64,000 bases of DNA from Achromobacter agilis (GTDB taxonomy: Bacteria; Pseudomonadota; Gammaproteobacteria; Burkholderiales; Burkholderiaceae_B), in NCBI RefSeq assembly GCF_900496965.1, contig NZ_UFQB01000007.1, positions 124,001 through 188,000 of the forward strand. Direction: 5' to 3'. Below, in pieces: positions 27,287 through 36,059 of this stretch. The translations under genes and the position numbers were made by a program. Under the pieces are notes generated by a model. That model ran no database searches. It was not told the DNA's origin and saw only the letters and a list, made by a program, of their open reading frames with translations. Position 1 is the first letter of the stretch; the number at the start of each line of letters is the position of its first letter.

Positions 27287-27925
27287 ATGGCTCGCATGAA
27301 ATTTGTCTGTGATGCGGAACGGTGTATCGAGTGCAATAGCTGCGTCACCGCCTGCAAGAACGAACACGAAGTGCCCTGGGGCGTCAACCGCCGCCGCGTG
27401 GTCACGCTCAACGACGGCGTGCCCGGCGAAAAGTCCATCTCGGTAGCCTGCATGCATTGCAGCGACGCGCCCTGTATGGCGGTCTGCCCGGTGAACTGCT
27501 TCTATCGCACCGACGAAGGCGTGGTCCTGCATAACAAGGACACCTGTATCGGCTGCGGCTACTGCTCCTATGCCTGTCCTTTCGGCGCCCCGCAGTTCCC
27601 CTCGGAGGGCAATTTCGGCGTGCGCGGCAAGATGGACAAATGCACCTTCTGCGCGGGCGGCCCCGAAGAACACGGCAGCGCCGCCGAATTCGAGAAATAC
27701 GGCCGCAACCGCCTGGCCGAAGGAAAATTGCCGGCCTGTGCCGAAATGTGCTCGACCAAGGCCCTGCTGGCCGGTGACGGCGACGTGGTGGCCGACATCT
27801 TCCGCACCCGCGTCGTGCATCGCGGCAAGGGCGCCGAAGTGTGGGGCTGGGGCACCGCCTACGGCTCGCAGCAGGCCGGCCAGCCGCCCGCGGACCAACA
27901 GCAACCCGCGAAGGCCAAGCCATGA
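27287..27925 (+). CDS. fdhB: Formate dehydrogenase beta (iron-sulfur) subunit, FDH3 type, 212 aa
   Basis: Electron-transfer subunit with four [4Fe-4S] clusters. Motifs in order are CIECNSCVTACKNEH, CMHCSDAPCMAVCP, CIGCGYCSYACPFG and the split CTFCAGG / CAEMCSTKAL. AAGGAG precedes the ATG. There is no C-terminal membrane anchor, unlike E. coli FdnH, as usual for FDH3. It passes electrons from the alpha subunit to the cytochrome b subunit. Stop overlaps the following lipoprotein gene (ATGA). Confidence 0.95.
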   Translation: MARMKFVCDAERCIECNSCVTACKNEHEVPWGVNRRRVVTLNDGVPGEKSISVACMHCSDAPCMAVCPVNCFYRTDEGVVLHNKDTCIGCGYCSYACPFGAPQFPSEGNFGVRGKMDKCTFCAGGPEEHGSAAEFEKYGRNRLAEGKLPACAEMCSTKALLAGDGDVVADIFRTRVVHRGKGAEVWGWGTAYGSQQAGQPPADQQQPAKAKP

Positions 27926-28146
27926 ACGCCCGCCTCGCCCTCATGGCCACCGCCCTGCTTCTGCTGTCGGCCTGCAGCGAGCCCTCCCAGGAGTTGCACT
28001 CCGGCAACGTCGGCAAGCCTTACTACGACGGAACCGGCAGCAACTTCATGGCCGCGGGCTGGAAGCCAGGCGACAAGAACAGTTGGCAGCAAGAGATGAA
28101 GACCCGCACCCAGCGGGGCCAGAACGAATACACGAGAGTGTATTGA
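27922..28146 (+). CDS. Small lipoprotein of the FDH operon, 74 aa
   Basis: Lipoprotein signal MNARLALMATALLLLSAC with lipobox LSAC, Cys at residue 18. The mature part has NVGKPYYDGTGSNFMAAGW and KPGDKNSWQQEMKTRTQRGQ. It lies between beta and gamma genes, overlapping the beta stop by four bases. I do not recognise a named family, though similar small proteins occur in FDH3 operons. It may help anchor the complex on the periplasmic face. Confidence 0.75.
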   Translation: MNARLALMATALLLLSACSEPSQELHSGNVGKPYYDGTGSNFMAAGWKPGDKNSWQQEMKTRTQRGQNEYTRVY

Positions 28147-28159
28147 TCGGGAGCTTGCC

Positions 28160-29323
28160 ATGATACGGTCACTCATCGCGGCACTGGCGATCTGCGCATC
28201 GGCCCTGGCGCCGGCGGTTGCCCAGAACGCCCCCTCGCAGCCCGCGTCCGGTGGGCTGGGCGGCATCCAGAGCGCCAACATCTTCGAGGTCAAGCCCGAC
28301 GCCAATGAACTGCCGGGCTATGCCGAGCAGACCAATGCCGAACGCGCCAAGGTCCAGCCGGGCAACAATGCGCCGATGTGGCGGCAGGTCAATTCCGGAG
28401 AACCCGGCTATTCCAGCCTGCCGCGCAGTGAGGCGCCCGAGGCCGGCGTCCTGATCCAGCGATTCGTGCAGTATCCCGGCTCGAAGTTCACGACCGCCGG
28501 CGAGGCCTGGCGCCAGGTGCGCAACAACTGGATCATTCCCTACGGCGGCGGCTTGCTGCTCATCATCCTGGTCGCCATCTTGCTGTTCTTTCTGGGCAAG
28601 GGCTCGATCAAGATGCACGAGGCGCCCACCGGCCGCCGCATCGAGCGGTTCACCTGCTTCGAGCGCGCCGCGCACTGGGTCAACGCAACGGCCTTCGTGA
28701 TCCTGGCGATTTCGGGGATCGTGATGGCCTTCGGCAAGTTCTTCCTGCTGCCCATCATGGGCAGCGCCCTGTACGGCTGGATGACCTGGCTCCTGAAAAC
28801 CATCCATAACTTCGTCGGACCGGTGTTCGCCGTGTCGCTCATCGTGGTGCTGCTGACCTTCATCAAGGACAACATCCCGCGCCGCTACGACCTGATCTGG
28901 CTCAAGAAGGGCGGCGGGCTCCTGAGAACGACGCACGTGCCGTCGCACCGCTTCAATGCCGGCGAAAAAATCATGTTCTGGGGCGGGATGCTGTTCCTCG
29001 GGCTGATCGCAGTCTTCTCGGGCCTGTTCCTGGACAAGGTCGCGCCGGGCCTGGACTACTCGCGCGGCAACATGCAGATCGCCCACATGATCCACGCCGT
29101 GTCGGTCATCCTCATGACCTGCATGATCATGGGCCATATCTATCTGGGCACCATCGGCATGCAAGGCGCTTTCAAGGCCATGAAGACCGGCTACGTCGAT
29201 GAAGCCTGGGCGCGCGAGCACCACGAGCTCTGGTACGACGATATCCAGGCCGGCAAGATCCCTGCCCAGCGCACGCCAGACAAAGACGCCAAGCCGCGTC
29301 CCACCCGCCCGGCCGGCGCCTGA
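28160..29323 (+). CDS. fdhC: Formate dehydrogenase gamma subunit (cytochrome b), 387 aa
   Basis: Integral membrane cytochrome b556-type subunit that passes electrons to quinone. A cleavable signal (residues 1-21) and a periplasmic extension of about 110 residues precede helix 1 (GGGLLLIILVAILLFFLG). Four core helices follow, with candidate haem ligands in FERAAHWVN, KTIHNFVGP and the pair HMIHAV and MGHIYLG. The long N-terminal extension is typical for the FDH3 gamma family. Start has GGGAG upstream. The Pro-rich C-terminus is cytoplasmic. Confidence 0.93.
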   Translation: MIRSLIAALAICASALAPAVAQNAPSQPASGGLGGIQSANIFEVKPDANELPGYAEQTNAERAKVQPGNNAPMWRQVNSGEPGYSSLPRSEAPEAGVLIQRFVQYPGSKFTTAGEAWRQVRNNWIIPYGGGLLLIILVAILLFFLGKGSIKMHEAPTGRRIERFTCFERAAHWVNATAFVILAISGIVMAFGKFFLLPIMGSALYGWMTWLLKTIHNFVGPVFAVSLIVVLLTFIKDNIPRRYDLIWLKKGGGLLRTTHVPSHRFNAGEKIMFWGGMLFLGLIAVFSGLFLDKVAPGLDYSRGNMQIAHMIHAVSVILMTCMIMGHIYLGTIGMQGAFKAMKTGYVDEAWAREHHELWYDDIQAGKIPAQRTPDKDAKPRPTRPAGA

Positions 29324-29345
29324 CGGCCCGGCGCAAGGAGTCCGC

Positions 29346-29726
29346 ATGAAAAAGATCGCCGCAATACTCCTCGTGCTGGCCGCCTCGCCGGCGGCTTACG
29401 CCAAGCTCCCCCCGCCCAGCGCCGAGGCCCAGGCGCGCGCCGCCGAGACCGCCGCCAAGGCGGCCTGGTCGGCCAAGGTGGCCGCTTACCAGCTGTGCCA
29501 GTCGCAGGATCGCGTTGCGGCCATTTATTTCGAGCAGGCCAAGGCCGCCGGCAAAACCACGCGTGCGCCAATGGCGACGGCCGGCTGCCAGGACCCGGGG
29601 CCTTTCGCCTATGTCCGCCCCGAAGAAAAACCGCGCGAAGCCTCCGGCGCCCACTCGCCCGCGGGCACGGCCACGCAGCCGCCCAGCACCGGCACCCCGG
29701 CCGCCGACAGCAAGCCCAAGCCTTGA
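29346..29726 (+). CDS. Small exported protein downstream of FDH, 126 aa
   Basis: Secreted protein with a clear Sec signal (MKKIAAILLVLAASPAAYA). The mature part is Ala-rich and helical (AQARAAETAAKAAWSAKVAA), has two cysteines (CQSQDR and ATAGCQDPG) and ends in a Pro/Thr-rich low-complexity tail. AAGGAG stands upstream. It is the last gene of the FDH transcript, followed by a strong terminator. Family not recognised; it may bind or protect the periplasmic complex. Confidence 0.75.
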   Translation: MKKIAAILLVLAASPAAYAKLPPPSAEAQARAAETAAKAAWSAKVAAYQLCQSQDRVAAIYFEQAKAAGKTTRAPMATAGCQDPGPFAYVRPEEKPREASGAHSPAGTATQPPSTGTPAADSKPKP

Positions 29727-29746
29727 ATCCGGCCGCGCGCATCCGG

Positions 29747-29778
29747 GCCCGGCCCTTGCGTGCCGGGCCTTTTGTTTT
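29747..29778 (+). terminator. Rho-independent terminator of the FDH operon
   Basis: A stem GCCCGGC / GCCGGGC with an 8-base loop (29747-29768) is followed by CTTTTGTTTT. It separates the FDH structural genes from fdhD. Confidence 0.8.
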
Positions 29779-29828
29779 AGACTTTGCCGGATACCCCTGG
29801 CTCCGCGCCGCCGACTTCCGCCCGCCCC

Positions 29829-30692
29829 ATGACACAAACGCTTCCTCGCATGACCGCCGCCCGCGCTCCGCTGACCCGCGACGTGGAGGTCGTCAATGAA
29901 CATGGCCAGCGCGAAACGCTGTCCATCCCGGCCGAGCGGCCGCTTACGATCTATGTGGACCGGCGCGAAATCGTCACCCTGATGACTCTGGGCGCCCTGC
30001 CCGAGCTGCTGGTCCTGGGATACCTGCGCAACCAGCGCCTGGTACGCGAGCTGGACGAAGTCCTCAACGTAACCGTGGACTGGGAAGTCAACGCCGCCGC
30101 GGTGGAAACGCGCCATGGCATCGCCGACATCGAAGCCCGCACCAAGAAGCGCGTCGTCACGACCGGATGCGGCCAGGGCAGTGTGTTCGGCGACCTGATG
30201 GACGAAATCGACGGCATCCGCCTGGCGCCTGACGCGCGTCTGGGCCAGGACGAGCTGTATGGCCTGCTCAACGCCATACGCCTGCAGGAAACCACCTATA
30301 AATCGGCCGGATCGGTGCATGGCTGTGCCCTGTTCCGCGGCGCCGAAATGCTCATGTTCGTCGAGGATGTCGGCCGCCACAACGCCATCGACACCATCGC
30401 CGGCTGGATGTGGCTGCAAGGCGCCCAGGGGCAGGACGGCGACGACAAGGTGTTCTATACCACCGGGCGGTTGACGAGCGAAATGGTCATGAAGTCGGCG
30501 CAGATGGGCGTGCCCATCGTGGTCTCGCGCAGCGGCATCACCCAAATGGGCTACGAAATCGCGGAACAGCTTGGCCTGTGCGCGATCGGGCGCGCCATCA
30601 ACAAGCGCTTCATTTGCTACACCGCGCCCGAACGGCTCGTGCTCCAGCCCGAACTGGCCGCCGAGCGCTTTCCGCCGGCAGCCGCCGGCTGA
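29829..30692 (+). CDS. fdhD: FdhD formate dehydrogenase sulfurtransferase, 287 aa
   Basis: Moves sulfur onto the bis-MGD Mo/W of FDH and is required for its activity. RPLTIYVDRREIVTLMTLG, the LGYLRNQRLV helix, VEDVGRHNAIDT and TTGRLTSEMVMKSAQM are family hallmarks. The catalytic region reads VVTTGCGQGSVF with a single Cys114, not the CxxC of the E. coli protein. ATG 29829 was chosen; a TTG at 29784 and an ATG at 29850 share the frame. The gene lies right after the FDH terminator, so it needs its own promoter or readthrough. Confidence 0.93.
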   Translation: MTQTLPRMTAARAPLTRDVEVVNEHGQRETLSIPAERPLTIYVDRREIVTLMTLGALPELLVLGYLRNQRLVRELDEVLNVTVDWEVNAAAVETRHGIADIEARTKKRVVTTGCGQGSVFGDLMDEIDGIRLAPDARLGQDELYGLLNAIRLQETTYKSAGSVHGCALFRGAEMLMFVEDVGRHNAIDTIAGWMWLQGAQGQDGDDKVFYTTGRLTSEMVMKSAQMGVPIVVSRSGITQMGYEIAEQLGLCAIGRAINKRFICYTAPERLVLQPELAAERFPPAAAG

Positions 30693-30703
30693 CCGGCCCG
30701 GCG

Positions 30704-31843
30704 TCAGCTCCGGGGGGCCTTGCCCGGCTTCACGCCGGCGGCGCGCCGCTTGGGCTTGCCGCCGAAATCCCACCACGGCAGCATGCGCCGCAGCGACAGC
30801 ACTTCACCGCTGTCCGTCGGGGTATAGCCCGGCATACGGGCGAGCAGCGCCTGCCACGTCGCGCTGCGCAGGATTTCCATCAGCGCCAGCGTCGAGGGCT
30901 GGTCGAGCGTCGATTTCAGGCACACCAGGAAATAGTTTTCCTTGACCAGCGGCACGAAATCCAGCCGTTCGCGCACCGCCGCCGAGGCAATCCCCAGGCC
31001 GGCGTCGGCGCTGCCCGAGGCGACCGCGTGCGCCACGGCCTTGTGCGAAGGCTCGGTGCGCTGATAGCCATCGATGGCCTGGGCGTCGATGCCGGCCTCT
31101 TCGAGCAGTTCGTCGAACAGGACGCGCGTGCCGGTGCCCAGCGCGCGGTTCACGTAACGCAGGCCCGGCTGCAGCAGGTCCGCAAACCCGCGCAGGCCTC
31201 GCGGGTTTCCCCGAGGCACGATCAGCCCCTGGTCGCGCTGCGCGAACCCGATGATCTTGTGCAGCCCCGGCTGCAGCAGGGGCTTGTAGGCCCGTTCGCT
31301 GCGCGAGCCCGGCATCGGCGTCTGGCGGGTATGGAATCCGGCCATCACGCAGCGTCCCTCGTTAAGGGCGCTGATGGCGTCCAGGCTGCCCGCGTAGCGC
31401 ACATCCAGGTGCAGCTTGGCCGACGCGACGGCATGTTCCTGCAATGCAGCAAGCGCGTCGTCGTGGCTGGCATATAGCGGCACCACATGCGCGGCGTTGT
31501 CGAAGGCCACGGCGAAGGTGCGCTCCAGCTCGGCGCGCAGGGCGCTGATCTGCGGAGCCAGCCGGGCCTGGGCCTGGCGCTCGGCCCATAGCAGCTTTTC
31601 ACCGAACTCGTTCAGGCGGGCGGGCTGGCCCTTGTCCCAGACGATAAGGGTGCGGCCCAGCGTCTGTTCCCAGCGCTTCAGTTCGCCCCATACGTGCCGG
31701 TACGACAGGCCCAGCGCCTTGGCTGCGGCCGAGATCGATCCGTGTTCGCGCACGGCGAACAGCAAGTCCATCAGGGCGTTGCGGATCAGGGCCGGTTGCG
31801 CGCCGTTGGCGCCCAGCAGATAGGTGAGTTCGATGCTATGCAC
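30704..31843 (-). CDS. ModE-type HTH regulator fused to a periplasmic-binding-like ligand domain, 379 aa
   Basis: The N-terminal ModE-like winged helix (residues 15-100: DLLFAVREHGSISAAAKALG, then SYRHVWGELKRWE) is joined to a PBP-like domain (about 120-350) that replaces the molbindin domains of classical ModE. The C-terminus is basic. It is divergent from the TupABC-like genes and convergent with fdhD. By position it probably controls molybdate/tungstate uptake or FDH genes in response to the oxyanion or cofactor status. Confidence 0.87.
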   Translation of the reverse strand: MHSIELTYLLGANGAQPALIRNALMDLLFAVREHGSISAAAKALGLSYRHVWGELKRWEQTLGRTLIVWDKGQPARLNEFGEKLLWAERQAQARLAPQISALRAELERTFAVAFDNAAHVVPLYASHDDALAALQEHAVASAKLHLDVRYAGSLDAISALNEGRCVMAGFHTRQTPMPGSRSERAYKPLLQPGLHKIIGFAQRDQGLIVPRGNPRGLRGFADLLQPGLRYVNRALGTGTRVLFDELLEEAGIDAQAIDGYQRTEPSHKAVAHAVASGSADAGLGIASAAVRERLDFVPLVKENYFLVCLKSTLDQPSTLALMEILRSATWQALLARMPGYTPTDSGEVLSLRRMLPWWDFGGKPKRRAAGVKPGKAPRS

Positions 31844-31987
31844 GGCGGCGAGTATGCCTCAAAAAACCCGCAGATTACATCGAAGCAGCGTAGCGCAAAC
31901 CCGGGCACGCCGCTATGCAATCCACTTCATATGGTTCGTGGGCAGCGCATGCGATACCCTGCCCCGGGGATACTGAGAAAAACAGGC
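31844..31987. promoter_or_regulatory. Divergent control region of the ModE-type regulator and the tup genes
   Basis: This 144-base gap holds the promoters of both units. An imperfect dyad, CTATG and CATATG around 31911-31932, and an inverted ACCC/GGGG near 31955-31970 are the only symmetric elements seen. Neither matches the full ModE consensus, so no operator is claimed. Confidence 0.3.
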
Positions 31988-32725
31988 ATGAACACACTTC
32001 TTGAGAGCGTGCAGACTGCGCTGCGGCTTATCATCTCGCTCGACCCAGTCCTGCTGGCCATTGTCGGACGCTCGCTTGCCGTCAGCGTGACCGCCTGTAT
32101 CCTGGCCTGTACGCTCGGCATGGCCGCGGGCGCCTGGCTGAGCGTCGCGCAATTTCGCGGCAAACCGGCAGTCCTGACGCTGCTCAATACCTCGCTGGCC
32201 CTGCCGTCCGTGGTGGTCGGCCTAGTCGTCTACCTCCTGCTGTCGCATTCCGGCCCCCTGGGTTTCCTGGGCTGGCTCTTTTCCTTCAAGGCCATGGTGC
32301 TGGCGCAAACCATCCTCGTGCTGCCCTTCGTGACCGCGCTGGTGCGCCAGACCGTGGGCGACGCGGAAGCCGACCATGGCGAACAACTGCGTTCCCTCGG
32401 CGCGCCGGCCTCGATGCGCGGCCTGCTCCTGCTGTGGGACGAACGCTTTGCCCTCGTCACCATCGTGATCGCGGCCTTCGGGCGCGCCATCTCCGAGGTC
32501 GGCGCGGTCATGGTGGTGGGCGGCAATATCGACGGCTACACCCGCGTCATGACCACCGCGATCGCCCTGGAAACCAGCAAGGGCGACCTGCCCATGGCCA
32601 TGGCGCTGGGCCTGGTGCTGCTGACCGTCGTGCTGGTGCTGAACATCCTCGGCGCCATCGTGCGGCGCTGGCGCGAACAGCGCGACGGGGCAAGCGCGGC
32701 AACTTTCGCGCAGGAAGCACTATGA
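31988..32725 (+). CDS. tupB: Tungstate-type ABC transporter permease (TupB), 245 aa
   Basis: Membrane subunit of an oxyanion importer. Six hydrophobic segments are visible, and the ATPase-contact loop reads EQLRSLGAPASMRGLLLLW. The pattern AISEVGAVMVVGGNIDGYTR is typical of TupB/WtpB-like permeases. The open frame reaches back to 31694, but the first ATG with correct membrane topology is 31988. The stop overlaps the ATPase gene by four bases. Confidence 0.9.
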   Translation: MNTLLESVQTALRLIISLDPVLLAIVGRSLAVSVTACILACTLGMAAGAWLSVAQFRGKPAVLTLLNTSLALPSVVVGLVVYLLLSHSGPLGFLGWLFSFKAMVLAQTILVLPFVTALVRQTVGDAEADHGEQLRSLGAPASMRGLLLLWDERFALVTIVIAAFGRAISEVGAVMVVGGNIDGYTRVMTTAIALETSKGDLPMAMALGLVLLTVVLVLNILGAIVRRWREQRDGASAATFAQEAL

Positions 32726-33417
32726 GCGCGCTCTTCGAACTGGACGAGGTCCATGTGCGCTATGGCACCGTCCATGCCCTGCGCGATCTGCGGCTGACCA
32801 TAGGCGCCGGTGAACGCGTGGCGCTCGTCGGCGCCAACGGCAGCGGCAAGAGCACGCTGCTGCGCGTTTTGCACGGACTGGCGCGCCCCAGTTCGGGACG
32901 GACCTGCTGCTTGCCCACAAACCGGCAAGCCATGCTGTTCCAGCATCCCTATATGTTGCGTACCTCGGCCTTGAACAATGTCGCGCTGGGCCTGTGGCTG
33001 CGCGGCACGGCCTGGCGCCAGGCGCGCAAGCGCGCCGCCCAGGCCCTGGAGCAGGTCGAAATGACCGACCTGGCGGGCCGCAACGCGCGCAGCCTGTCCG
33101 GCGGGCAGAAGCAGCGCCTGGCGCTGGCGCGCGCCTGGGCGCAGTCTCCCGAAGCCCTGCTGCTGGACGAACCGACCGCCAGCCTCGATCCGCACTCCAA
33201 GCGCGAAGTCGAGAACCTGATGCAGTTTTTCAGCGCGGACAAGTCGGCCACGATGGTCTTCGCCAGCCACAACCTCGGCCAGGTGCAGCGGCTGGCCGAT
33301 CGCGTCATCTATCTGGACCACGGCCGGATCCTGGCCGACCTGCCCGTGCACGATTTCTTCAATGGCCCGCTGCCTGAAACTGCAAGTCTGTTCCTGAAAG
33401 GAGAACGCATCCTATGA
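32722..33417 (+). CDS. tupC: Tungstate-type ABC transporter ATP-binding protein (TupC), 231 aa
   Basis: ATPase with Walker A GANGSGKST, Q-loop MLFQHPYMLR, signature LSGGQKQRLALAR, Walker B ALLLDEPTAS and H-loop VFASHN. It is short and has no C-terminal TOBE domain, unlike ModC, which supports the Tup type. Overlaps with both neighbours show tight coupling in a B-C-A order. Confidence 0.92.
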   Translation: MSALFELDEVHVRYGTVHALRDLRLTIGAGERVALVGANGSGKSTLLRVLHGLARPSSGRTCCLPTNRQAMLFQHPYMLRTSALNNVALGLWLRGTAWRQARKRAAQALEQVEMTDLAGRNARSLSGGQKQRLALARAWAQSPEALLLDEPTASLDPHSKREVENLMQFFSADKSATMVFASHNLGQVQRLADRVIYLDHGRILADLPVHDFFNGPLPETASLFLKGERIL

Positions 33418-34229
33418 ATCCGCTCACCACCCTGCGATACAGCGTCACGTTCACTGGTCTGGCCGCGGCGCTCGCCATGGCGCCCGTCAAGGCGGAGACC
33501 ATCACCATGGCCTCCACCACCTCCACCGAGCAATCGGGCCTGTTCTCGCAGCTGCTGCCGGCCTTCAAGGCAGCCAGCGGCATCGACATCAAGGTTGTCG
33601 CGCAAGGCACCGGCCAGGCGCTGGATACCGCTCGCCGCGGCGACGCCGACGTGGTCTTCGTCCATGACCAGGCCGCCGAGGAGAAATTCGTTTCGGAGGG
33701 CTACGCGGTCAAGCGGTATCCGGTGATGTACAACGATTTCGTCCTCATCGGGCCGTCCGGGGACCCCGCGGGCGCCAAGGGCAACGACATCGTCGCGGCC
33801 CTGAACAAGCTGGCGGGCGCCAACGCGCCCTTTATCTCCCGCGGAGACAAGAGCGGCACGCATGCGGCGGAATTGCGCTACTGGAAGCAGGCCGGCCTGG
33901 ACAACAAGGGAACCGGCTACAAAGAGTGCGGCTGCGGCATGGGCCCGGCGCTGAACATGGCGTCGTCGATGAATGCCTACGTGCTGTCGGATCGAGGCAC
34001 CTGGCTCAGCTTCAAGAATCCCGGCGACCTGAAAGTGCTGGTCGAGGGCGACAAGAAGCTCTTCAACCAATATGGCGTGATGGTGGTCAACCCGGCCAAG
34101 CATGCGCACGTCAAATCGGCCCCCGCCCAGAAGTTCGTCGACTGGGTCACGTCCAAGGCCGGACAGGACACGATCGCAAGCTACAAGATCAACGGCCAGC
34201 AGCTGTTCTTCCCGAACGCCAACCCGTAA
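33414..34229 (+). CDS. tupA: Tungstate/molybdate-binding periplasmic protein (TupA-like), 271 aa
   Basis: Periplasmic receptor with a signal peptide ending near APVKA. Oxyanion-contact motifs typical of TupA are present: ITMASTTSTEQSGL at the mature N-terminus and ISRGDKSGTHAAELRYW in the middle. The loop that usually reads ETGxGMG here reads KECGCGMGPALN, with two cysteines. It follows the ATPase gene with a four-base overlap. Specificity for W over Mo is known for the family but unproven here. Confidence 0.9.
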   Translation: MNPLTTLRYSVTFTGLAAALAMAPVKAETITMASTTSTEQSGLFSQLLPAFKAASGIDIKVVAQGTGQALDTARRGDADVVFVHDQAAEEKFVSEGYAVKRYPVMYNDFVLIGPSGDPAGAKGNDIVAALNKLAGANAPFISRGDKSGTHAAELRYWKQAGLDNKGTGYKECGCGMGPALNMASSMNAYVLSDRGTWLSFKNPGDLKVLVEGDKKLFNQYGVMVVNPAKHAHVKSAPAQKFVDWVTSKAGQDTIASYKINGQQLFFPNANP

Positions 34230-34242
34230 ACGGCGACCGCCG

Positions 34243-34770
34243 TCAGGGCATGGACGCCAGCACCTGCTCCAGGGGCCAGGCATGCGCCTGGACCAGGTCC
34301 GCGACGGCTTCGTAATCGTTCAGGCCAACCCAGGGCAGGCCGCCGCCCGCCGGCGGCGGCACATCGCTGGCGATGGCGCCGATGCTGGCGTCATCCGGAT
34401 ACAGCCAGGGCTTCGCGTTGGCTTCCCGATGCACCTCGATCTTGATATGCGGATTGCGCTTGAAGCCCTCGATGAGCACCAGGTCCACCGCGCTCATGTG
34501 GCCGAGCAGTTCGCCCAGCCCCGGCTCGGGCGCCCCGCGCAATTCATGCATGAGCGCCCAGCGCGATGAAGAGGCGATCAGCACCTCGCTGGCGCCGGCC
34601 TCGCGGTGCAAGTAGGAATCCTTGCCCGGGTGGTCGATATCGAAAGCATGGTGCGCATGCTTGAGCGTGGACACACTCAGGCCGCGGGACTTCAGCACGG
34701 GAATCAGGCGCGTGAGCAACTGCGTCTTGCCCGCGCCGCTCCATCCGGCAAAACCTATCACTCGGGTCAT
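34243..34770 (-). CDS. mobB: Molybdopterin-guanine dinucleotide biosynthesis adapter MobB, 175 aa
   Basis: GTP-binding partner of MobA. P-loop GWSGAGKTQLL sits at residues 9-19, followed by VSTLKHAHHAFDIDHPGKDS, the conserved HAHH-DxDxPGKDS motif. Later come DLVLIEGFK and the family-typical KIEVHR. It is the third gene of the leftward mobA-moeA-mobB unit, 8 bases after moeA. It assists bis-MGD formation for the nearby FDH. Confidence 0.93.
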   Translation of the reverse strand: MTRVIGFAGWSGAGKTQLLTRLIPVLKSRGLSVSTLKHAHHAFDIDHPGKDSYLHREAGASEVLIASSSRWALMHELRGAPEPGLGELLGHMSAVDLVLIEGFKRNPHIKIEVHREANAKPWLYPDDASIGAIASDVPPPAGGGLPWVGLNDYEAVADLVQAHAWPLEQVLASMP

Positions 34771-34778
34771 CCGGCGCC

Positions 34779-36059
34779 TCAGATCAAGCCATCGAAAGGC
34801 AGGACGTCGACATATTCGCCCGCGGCGATATTGCCTTGCTCATGCCCCAATACCAGCAGGCCGTTGGCCTGGCTCATGCTGCGCAGGATGCCCGAGCCCT
34901 GCGAGCCCGTGATACTCGCCTGCCAGCCGCCGTCTTCGGCGCGGGTGACGATGGCGCGCTGGTACTCTGTGCGGCCGGGCTTCTTGCGTATGGCCCTGGG
35001 CGTCACGCAACGCAGTAGAGGCAGCGCTTGCGGCTCGGCGCCGCCCATGGCCAGGAGCGCGTCGCGCACCAGGGCGTAGAAGGTCACCATGACGGCCACT
35101 GGATTGCCCGGCAAACCGAAAAGAATGGCCTGCCCGATGCGGCCGATGGCCAGCGGCCGCCCCGGCCGCATGGCGATTTTCCAGAACAGCACGTCGCCCA
35201 GGCGCGCCATGACTTTCTTGGTGTAGTCGGCCTCGCCCACGCTGACACCGCCCGAGGTGATGACGACGTCGGCGTTGGCGGCGGCGGCCGAAAAAGCCGC
35301 GTCCAGAGAGGCTTCGTCGTCGCGCACCACGCCCATGTCCAGCATCTCGACGCCCAGGCGCTGCAGCATGCACCATAGCGTGTAGCGATTGCTGTCGTAC
35401 ACGCAGCCTTCGCCCAGCGGCTCGCCGATGGAACGCAATTCATTGCCGGTGGAAAAGAACGCCACGCGCACGCGGCGCCGCACAGGCACTTCGCCTCGGC
35501 CCAGCGAAGCCAGCATGCCGATATCGGCGGGCCGCAGCACCCGGCCGGCCGACAGCGCCGGCTCGCCACGCGCCAGGTCTTCTCCGGCCAGCCGTCTGTT
35601 GTCTCCCGGGCGCAGTATGCCGGCGGGAATGGTGATGGCGCCGCGCTCCTGCTGCACGAACTCCTGGGGAACCACGGTATCCAGGCCGGCCGGCATGATC
35701 GCGCCGGTCATGATGCGCACGCACTGCCCCGGCCCGGCCACCCCTTCGAACTTCTCGCCCGCCAGCCCGCTGCCCACGACCTGCAGGACGGTATCGCCGC
35801 CGGCGCGTAGATCGGCGCCGCGCAGGGCATAGCCGTCCATGGCCGAATTATCGTGCGCGGGCACATCGATGTCGGAGATGACGTCGCGCGCCAGCGTGCG
35901 GCCCAGCGCAGCGCGCAGGGGCAAGACTTCGATGGCGCCGAGGCGCGGCACCAGGCGGTCGATGAACTCCCGCGCCTGCTCGATCGGCAAGGCGTTCGGG
36001 TCATAGCCATCGACGCAGGAGGCAATGGCGGCGAGGGTCGCGGGACGGTCGGGGCTCAT
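34779..36059 (-). CDS. moeA: Molybdopterin molybdenumtransferase MoeA, 426 aa
   Basis: Inserts molybdate into adenylylated molybdopterin. Hallmarks are [19 protein letters not shown] near residues 62-80, [37 protein letters not shown] and [12 protein letters not shown], then [12 protein letters not shown]. Length is normal. Its start overlaps the mobA stop (ATGA). The context suggests service of the FDH island, perhaps beside a second housekeeping copy elsewhere. Confidence 0.95.
   Translation of the reverse strand: MSPDRPATLAAIASCVDGYDPNALPIEQAREFIDRLVPRLGAIEVLPLRAALGRTLARDVISDIDVPAHDNSAMDGYALRGADLRAGGDTVLQVVGSGLAGEKFEGVAGPGQCVRIMTGAIMPAGLDTVVPQEFVQQERGAITIPAGILRPGDNRRLAGEDLARGEPALSAGRVLRPADIGMLASLGRGEVPVRRRVRVAFFSTGNELRSIGEPLGEGCVYDSNRYTLWCMLQRLGVEMLDMGVVRDDEASLDAAFSAAAANADVVITSGGVSVGEADYTKKVMARLGDVLFWKIAMRPGRPLAIGRIGQAILFGLPGNPVAVMVTFYALVRDALLAMGGAEPQALPLLRCVTPRAIRKKPGRTEYQRAIVTRAEDGGWQASITGSQGSGILRSMSQANGLLVLGHEQGNIAAGEYVDVLPFDGLI

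Noticed and set aside
25570-27453. 627-codon minus-strand frame opposite FDH alpha
   Set aside because: The opposite strand encodes an unmistakable FDH alpha subunit; the frame is a GC-driven shadow.
29784-29828. TTG start extending FdhD by 15 residues
   Set aside because: It lies six bases after the terminator T-tract, lacks a ribosome site and adds a non-conserved Pro/Ser stretch.
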